A DNA stretch of 64,000 bases from Flavobacterium sp. N2038 (GTDB lineage: Bacteria; Bacteroidota; Bacteroidia; Flavobacteriales; Flavobacteriaceae). The notes under the pieces are model-generated. The model worked only from the letters and a program-made list of their open reading frames with translations. It was not told the origin of the DNA and did no database searches. Positions 59,421 through 64,000 of the stretch are shown piece by piece. Both the position numbers and the translations under genes were made by a program. The DNA is taken from NCBI RefSeq assembly GCF_025947185.1, contig NZ_CP110001.1, positions 1,798,001 to 1,862,000 of the forward strand, written 5' to 3'. How positions within the stretch are numbered: position 1 is the first letter of the stretch; each line of letters opens with the position of its first letter.

Positions 59421-60836
59421 TTATTTTAATACTTTACTCTGGCAAACAAAATCTGATTTTGGAACATTGGTTTTTGAGATTGCTCCAAAACCCCCTTCAA
59501 CTTCAGAGAAGTTTCTAAAACCTCTCGCTTGCAAAATTGAAGCTGCAATCATACTGCGATAACCGCCGGCGCAATGCAAATAAAAATGCTCATTTGGGTT
59601 AATGTCTTTTACCCAGTCATTAATATAAGCCAAAGGTTTGCTGTAAGCGTCTTCGATATGTTCTGCTTCGTATTCTGTTTCTTTGCGAATATCGATAATT
59701 TTATCTTCTTTTATATTTACTTCGTTTGCAAATTGGTCGGCTGTAATTCGGTTTACAGAATCTGTTTCGAAACCTGCTTTTTGCCAGGCTTCAAATCCGC
59801 CTTCCAAATGTCCGATTATGGTATCAAAACCTACGCGGCTTAAACGTGTTACCGTTTCTTCTTCAAGACCATTTTCTGTAACTAATATAATAGGTTGTTT
59901 TACATCGGCAATTAAAGTTCCAACCCACGGAGCAAAATCTCCATTAATTCCTATATTGATAGATTGCGGAATAAATCCTTTGCTAAAACTGGCTGCACTT
60001 CTTGTATCCAGAATTAATGCTCCGGTTTCTTCAGCAATAGCCTCAAAATCTTCTGCTTTTATGGCTTTCATTCCGTTGTTTAAAACGGTTTCAAAGCTTT
60101 CATAACCTTGTTTGTTCATCGCAACGTTCATGCTGAAATAGGCTGGAGGAGGCAATAAACCATCGGTCACTTCTTTGATAAATTCAGTTTCGGTCATATT
60201 GGCGCGCAAAGCATAATTAGTCGCTTTTTGATTCCCGATAGTCGAAACCGTTTCTTTGCTCATGTTTTTCCCGCAGGCACTTCCGGCACCGTGAGCAGGA
60301 TAAACAATAACGTCATCAGCCAGAGTCATGATTTTATCTCTTAAGGAATGGAATAAAATTCCGGCCAATTGATCCTGCGTCATTCCCGCCGCTTTTTGGG
60401 CTAAATCAGGTCGGCCTACATCGCCAATAAATAATGTATCTCCAGAGAAAATGGCGTGATCTTTTCCGTTTTCGTCAATCAATAAAAAAGTAGCACTTTC
60501 CATTGTATGTCCCGGAGTGTGCAAAACTTTTATAGTAACTTTTCCAACTTTAAATTCCTGTCCGTCTTTTGCAGAAATGCAGTCAAATTCGCAGGTTGCA
60601 TTTGGTCCGTAAATAATTGGTGCTCCGGTTTCTTTGCTTAAATCTACGTGTCCTGAAACAAAATCGGCGTGAAAATGCGTTTCAAAAATGTATTTTAATT
60701 TTACCTGATCACGTTCTAAACGATCCAGATAAGGCTGAATTTCTCTAAGCGGATCTATAATGGCCGCTTCGCCATCTGAAGTAATATAATAAGCACCTTG
60801 TGCTAAACATCCGGTGTAAATTTGTTCTATTTTCAT
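59421..60836 (-). CDS. Persulfide dioxygenase-type MBL protein with two rhodanese domains
   Basis: From the ATG at 60836 (MKIEQIYTGCLAQGAYY) it has 471 residues; a longer frame to 61040 is rejected because it holds the promoter and overlaps the divergent gene. The MBL domain (1-245) has THFHADFVSGH (H54, H56, D58, H63) like ETHE1 persulfide dioxygenases, with HTPGHTMES and FSGDTLFIGDVGRPDL. Two rhodanese domains follow. The first (about 260-350) has TENGLEE where the catalytic Cys should be, so it is inactive; the second has HCAGGYRSM with C422. It oxidises glutathione or similar persulfide to sulfite and may form thiosulfate (family knowledge). Confidence 0.9.
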   Translation of the reverse strand: MKIEQIYTGCLAQGAYYITSDGEAAIIDPLREIQPYLDRLERDQVKLKYIFETHFHADFVSGHVDLSKETGAPIIYGPNATCEFDCISAKDGQEFKVGKVTIKVLHTPGHTMESATFLLIDENGKDHAIFSGDTLFIGDVGRPDLAQKAAGMTQDQLAGILFHSLRDKIMTLADDVIVYPAHGAGSACGKNMSKETVSTIGNQKATNYALRANMTETEFIKEVTDGLLPPPAYFSMNVAMNKQGYESFETVLNNGMKAIKAEDFEAIAEETGALILDTRSAASFSKGFIPQSINIGINGDFAPWVGTLIADVKQPIILVTENGLEEETVTRLSRVGFDTIIGHLEGGFEAWQKAGFETDSVNRITADQFANEVNIKEDKIIDIRKETEYEAEHIEDAYSKPLAYINDWVKDINPNEHFYLHCAGGYRSMIAASILQARGFRNFSEVEGGFGAISKTNVPKSDFVCQSKVLK

Positions 60837-60863
60837 GATATGAAATCTAAAATATTTGGGATA

Positions 60864-60871
60864 CAAATGTA
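60864..60871 (-). promoter_or_regulatory. -7 box (TACATTTG) for the sulfur operon
   Basis: The minus-strand TACATTTG fits TAnnTTTG and lies 27 bases before the ATG at 60836. It supports the shorter start. Confidence 0.6.
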
Positions 60872-61032
60872 ACGCTGTTTTATGGTAAAATAGGTGACTA
60901 ATGTTACAGAAAATTGCTTTTTGTGAAAAATTTAAAGAAAAAATAAGATTGGCTAAAATGATAAATCTCCAAAGGACAATTTGATTAAGCTTTTGGCATT
61001 TTGTAATTTTACATTTTCCTAAAATTAATATC

Positions 61033-61623
61033 ATGAACACGCAAGATTTATTAGATCAAATTGCTTTTATTAAAGAAATTGATAAAGTAAAATACATTCA
61101 GCGCAAGACAAAATTATTCAACAGTGACCGATGCGAAAATGACGCAGAGCATAGCTGGCATCTGGCTTTGATGGCAATTGTTTTGGCAGAACATTCAAAT
61201 GAACCCATTGATGTTTTAAAAGTGGTAAAAATGGTTTTGATTCATGATATTGTCGAAATCGATGCGGGAGATGTTTTTATTTACGATACGATAAAAAATC
61301 ATTCGAATACAGATGCAGAAAGATTAGCAGCAAATAGAATTTTTGGTTTATTACCAAAAAAGCAGGCAGAAGAAATGATTGCCATTTGGGAAGAGTTTGA
61401 AGCCGGAGAAACTAATGAAGCTAAATTTGCAAAATCAATGGATCGTTTAGAACCCTTATTGCAAAATACGTCTAACAATGGCGGTACATGGAAAGAGTTT
61501 GATGTTCCTTATAATAAAGTTTACGAAAAGAAAAGTGTCATTAAAGAAGGTTCAAAATCGATATGGAATTATGCCGAAGGTTTAATTAATGAAAGCGTAG
61601 AAAAAGGAATTCTAAAAAAATAA
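61033..61623 (+). CDS. HD domain 5'-deoxynucleotidase-like protein (YfbR-like)
   Basis: A 196-residue cytoplasmic metal phosphohydrolase. The HD ligands are H40 in ENDAEHSWHLALMA, H71-D72 in LIHDIVEIDAGD, and a later Asp in SMDRLEPLLQN. The family removes phosphate from deoxynucleoside 5'-monophosphates and controls nucleotide pools. The gene is divergent from the sulfur operon with no overlap if the shorter start there is used. No clear -7 box was found. Confidence 0.85.
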   Translation: MNTQDLLDQIAFIKEIDKVKYIQRKTKLFNSDRCENDAEHSWHLALMAIVLAEHSNEPIDVLKVVKMVLIHDIVEIDAGDVFIYDTIKNHSNTDAERLAANRIFGLLPKKQAEEMIAIWEEFEAGETNEAKFAKSMDRLEPLLQNTSNNGGTWKEFDVPYNKVYEKKSVIKEGSKSIWNYAEGLINESVEKGILKK

Positions 61624-61629
61624 TCAGCC

Positions 61630-61704
61630 ATAGCCCGCGGTTTCAACCGCGGGAACTCAATGCATAATCCCGATACGTTTCCCGCGGTTGAAACCGCGGG
61701 CTAT
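61630..61704. repeat. Paired GGTTTCAACC palindromes (covarying family, copy B)
   Basis: Arms 61630-61655 and 61679-61704 are perfectly complementary over 26 bp, and each arm is itself a hairpin (CCCGCGGTT, TC, AACCGCGGG). It follows the HD gene stop by 6 bases and can act as a terminator. It is much more GC-rich than its surroundings. Copy A is at 48394-48477. Confidence 0.8.
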
Positions 61705-61724
61705 ATTTAAGCACGTAAATCTAT

Positions 61725-61815
61725 ACGCAATCTTGTCGTTCGCAAGAAGCTCGACAAAGATTGGAGATATTCGTTACGGAGTTACTTGCGAAGATTTCTC
61801 CTTCGTCGAAATGAC
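61725..61815. repeat. Flavobacterial interspersed repeat with CGAAGAAGATTTC words
   Basis: CTTGTCGTTCGCAAGAAGC, TCGACAAAGATTGG, then TACTTGCGAAGATTTCTCC and TTCGTCGAAATGACA form a mosaic of inverse words (TTGTCG/CGACAA, TTGCGAAG/CTTGCGAA). From memory this type recurs many times in related genomes. No coding frame spans it. Confidence 0.5.
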
Positions 61816-61934
61816 AAACTGTAAGTAACTCAAAAAAAGACAAGTGTTATTTCTACCCTTTAAATTGTTGAAAAGTTTAGTAAATATTGGGATATAAACT
61901 TTTCTTAAAGGACCTGATTTCGGGTTTTAATGGG

Positions 61935-61942
61935 TAAATTTG
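61935..61942 (+). promoter_or_regulatory. -7 box (TAAATTTG) for cydAB
   Basis: Fits TAnnTTTG, 27 bases before the ATG at 61970. It overlaps an in-frame TTG at 61940, so the earlier start would sit inside the promoter and is rejected. Confidence 0.6.
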
Positions 61943-61969
61943 TGGAACTTCATAAAACAAATACCACTT

Positions 61970-63316
61970 ATGGAAGAAATGCTCTTTTATGACCGAATGC
62001 AATTCGCCTTCACCATTACTTTTCATTATCTTTTTCCACAACTTACAATGGGTCTTTCGCTCATCATTGTTTACTTCAAGTGGAAATACTTAAAAACAAA
62101 TAACGAACAATACAATCACGCCACTCATTTCTGGATGAAAATCTTTGCCCTGAATTTTGCGATGGGCGTTGTAACCGGAATCCCAATGGAGTTTCAGTTT
62201 GGAACCAACTGGGCGAAGTTCTCCGAATTAACCGGAGGAATTATCGGTCAGACCTTGGCCATGGAAGGAATGTTTTCTTTCTTTCTCGAATCTTCATTTC
62301 TAGGATTATTTTTATTTGGAGAAAAACTTCTCGGCCACAAATGGCATTTTGTAACCGGATTATTAATCATGATTGGTTCCTGGGCCAGCGGGTTTTTAAT
62401 TATCGCAACGCATTCGTGGATGCAAAATCCGGTAGGTTATGAAATTCTCGAAAACGGAAAATTTGTACTCAACAATTTTCAGGCATTGTTTTTAAATCCC
62501 TGGCTTTGGCCATCATATTTGCACAATCAGGCAGCTTCTTTGGTGACGAGTTCTTTTGTAGTTGCCGGAATTGGTGCTTTCTATATTTTAAGCAAAAAGA
62601 ATGTTTCTTTCGGTAAATTGTTTCTGAAAACGGGGGTGATCTTCGGATTAATTTCGAGTATAATCGTTGCAATGCCAACAGGAGATTTACTGGCTAAAAA
62701 TGTGGTGAAATACCAACCCGTAACTTTTGCCGGAATGGAAGGGATTTTTCATACTGAAAAGAAAGGTTCCGAAATTGTTTTAATCGGTCAGCCCGATGTA
62801 AAAGACAAAAAACTGGATAATAAAATAGCGGTTCCTAATATTCTGAGTTTCCTGACTTATGGAAACTGGGATCAGGAAATAAAAGGTTTAGACCAGTTTG
62901 AAGAAGATTTGCACCCAACTAATATTTCAGGGTTGTATTATGCTTATCATATTATGGTGGGACTCGGAACTGTTTTTATTGGTTTAATGCTAATCTCACT
63001 TTTTCAGTTAATAAGAGGAAAATTATTTGAAACCAAATGGATTTTGTGGTCATTAATGTTCATGATGCCATTTCCATACATTGCTAATACTACAGGCTGG
63101 TACACGGCAGAATTAGGAAGACAGCCCTGGCTGGTTTATAATTTATTGCGAACAGCATCCGGAGCCTCTCCAACGGTTTCATCCGGAAATACCTTGTTTA
63201 CATTATTAGGTTTTATTGGTTTATACCTTTTACTTGGAATGTTGTTTTTGCTTTTGATTGGAAAAATTATCAATAAAGGCCCGCATCATGTGGAACTTTC
63301 AACAGAAAAAATATAA
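61970..63316 (+). CDS. cydA: Cytochrome bd ubiquinol oxidase subunit I
   Basis: Inner-membrane quinol oxidase subunit of 448 residues from the ATG at 61970 (MEEMLFYDRMQFAFTI). The heme b595 His is in TITFHYLFPQLTMG. The quinol-side motif GIPMEFQFGTNWAKFS and the heme b558 ligands His (FIIATHSWMQNPVGY) and Met are in place. WYTAELGRQPWLVYNLLRT is the standard C-terminal block. The Q-loop is of the short kind. It reduces oxygen at low tension without pumping protons. cydB follows after two bases. Confidence 0.95.
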   Translation: MEEMLFYDRMQFAFTITFHYLFPQLTMGLSLIIVYFKWKYLKTNNEQYNHATHFWMKIFALNFAMGVVTGIPMEFQFGTNWAKFSELTGGIIGQTLAMEGMFSFFLESSFLGLFLFGEKLLGHKWHFVTGLLIMIGSWASGFLIIATHSWMQNPVGYEILENGKFVLNNFQALFLNPWLWPSYLHNQAASLVTSSFVVAGIGAFYILSKKNVSFGKLFLKTGVIFGLISSIIVAMPTGDLLAKNVVKYQPVTFAGMEGIFHTEKKGSEIVLIGQPDVKDKKLDNKIAVPNILSFLTYGNWDQEIKGLDQFEEDLHPTNISGLYYAYHIMVGLGTVFIGLMLISLFQLIRGKLFETKWILWSLMFMMPFPYIANTTGWYTAELGRQPWLVYNLLRTASGASPTVSSGNTLFTLLGFIGLYLLLGMLFLLLIGKIINKGPHHVELSTEKI

Positions 63317-63318
63317 GT

Positions 63319-64000
63319 ATGGAATTTTTTTGGTACGTAGTTTTAATGGGAATTCTGGCCGTGTATCTGGTTTTAGACGGTTATGATTTTGGCGCAGGAA
63401 TTATTCATTTATTTTTTGCCGATACAGAAAAAGATAAAAAAGCAATTACAAGTGCCATTGGTCCGTTTTGGGATGCTAATGAAGTTTGGCTGATTGCAGC
63501 CGGAGGTGTTTTGTTTTTTGCCTTTCCAACTTTGTATGCTTCTTCTTTTAGCGGATTTTACCTGCCTTTGATTATGATTTTATGGCTTTTGATTTTTCGT
63601 GCGATCGGACTTGAAATGCGTGGGCAGATTCATCATCCAATGTGGGAAACCATTTGGGATAAAGCTTTTGGGATTGCAAGTTTACTTTTGGCGCTTTTCT
63701 TTGGGATTGCTTTAGGAAATATTGTTCGCGGTGTAAATCTCGGAATGGTACAAAATGGAGTTTCTACACAAGAAGCGCATTATTTCTTTTTGCCTTTATG
63801 GAATCCTACTTTTAGTCCGCAGGCAGATGAATTGGGAATTATCGACTGGTTTACACTTTTTTTAGGAATTGTAAGTGTGGTGGCGCTAACAATTCATGGT
63901 GCAAACTGGATTATTTATAAAACCAATTCTTCTCTAAACCCGAAGCTAAAAAATGTAGTTTTTAAACTGAATATCGTTTTACTGATTCTGGTTTTTATTT
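63319..64000 (+). CDS. cydB: Cytochrome bd ubiquinol oxidase subunit II (partial)
   Basis: Opens with ATG at 63319, two bases after cydA, and runs off the window end with 227 complete codons. The start MEFFWYVVLMGILAVYLVLDG with DFGAGI, the block IGPFWDANEVWLIAAGGVLF and RGQIHHPMWETIWD are standard for CydB. It supplies the second half of the bd oxidase core. Several transmembrane helices are visible. The C-terminal part is beyond the window. Confidence 0.95.
   Translation, partial: MEFFWYVVLMGILAVYLVLDGYDFGAGIIHLFFADTEKDKKAITSAIGPFWDANEVWLIAAGGVLFFAFPTLYASSFSGFYLPLIMILWLLIFRAIGLEMRGQIHHPMWETIWDKAFGIASLLLALFFGIALGNIVRGVNLGMVQNGVSTQEAHYFFLPLWNPTFSPQADELGIIDWFTLFLGIVSVVALTIHGANWIIYKTNSSLNPKLKNVVFKLNIVLLILVFI

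Larger units (their letters stand above)
61624..61969. other. 346-base gap with two repeat elements
   Basis: No gene is visible. It contains the GC-rich covarying palindrome pair (61630-61704), a degenerate copy of a flavobacterial repeat (61725-61815) and the cydA promoter (61935-61942). Confidence 0.7.

Noticed and set aside
60837..61040. N-terminal extension of the persulfide dioxygenase protein
   Set aside because: It would contain the TACATTTG promoter, overlap the divergent HD gene and add 68 residues with no family match; MKIEQIYTG is the usual start.
61624..61969. Riboswitch or sRNA upstream of cydA
   Set aside because: The structures seen are repeat palindromes located before the promoter box at 61935, so they are not part of the cydA leader.

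Overview
The window reads as chromosome of a Flavobacterium-like member of the Flavobacteriaceae. The evidence is low GC, TAnnTTTG -7 boxes close to start codons with no clear Shine-Dalgarno sites, a type IX secretion (type B) sorted adhesin, SusC-like N-terminal carboxypeptidase-like TonB receptor architecture, 2TM/LytTR signalling genes and many interspersed intergenic palindromes. It is mostly core and housekeeping DNA. I see no prophage, CRISPR array, rRNA, tRNA or complete insertion sequence.

Layout. 1-5.6 kb: a partial gene end, a T9SS adhesin, an ABC exporter pair and a kinase-like unknown. 5.6-14 kb: a lipoprotein, a very large outer-membrane metallophosphoesterase/kinase-like/beta-barrel protein, an HD-PycTM protein and a GAF protein. 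14-22 kb: a self-contained SDR/TetR unit with two matching operators, a nucleoid-associated protein, a repeat-bracketed four-helix-bundle gene, HPP and ClC membrane proteins and small enzymes. 22-29 kb: a TonB receptor, then a DUF2141/TPR-like/LytS/2TM/2TM/2TM/LytTR operon. 29-39 kb: secreted unknowns, heme A synthase, CCA-adding enzyme, YaaA, and a TetR-TolC-EmrA-EmrB efflux operon. 39-50 kb: a complete trp operon on the minus strand (E, G, D, C, F, B, A) interrupted by unrelated small genes. 50-64 kb: a secreted beta-helix-like protein, MarR/nitroreductase/YceI, glpDKF, a persulfide dioxygenase-rhodanese with a YeeE/YedE pair, an HD nucleotidase, and cydA with the start of cydB.

The most informative non-coding element is a full trp attenuator upstream of trpE. 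It has a -7 box, an 18-codon leader peptide with three consecutive Trp codons, an antiterminator and a terminator with a U tract. Other observations that stand out are: (i) a four-helix-bundle gene bracketed by arms of a repeat family whose other copies are empty hairpins; (ii) palindromes whose arms covary between copies; (iii) the fact that every long gap of the trp operon holds a different repeat family; (iv) an orphan HD-PycTM fusion; and (v) a probable kinase-like domain between a phosphoesterase and an outer-membrane barrel. Several starts were moved to an internal ATG because a -7 box or a repeat lies inside the longer reading frame. Family assignments come from motif recognition only; no search was run.
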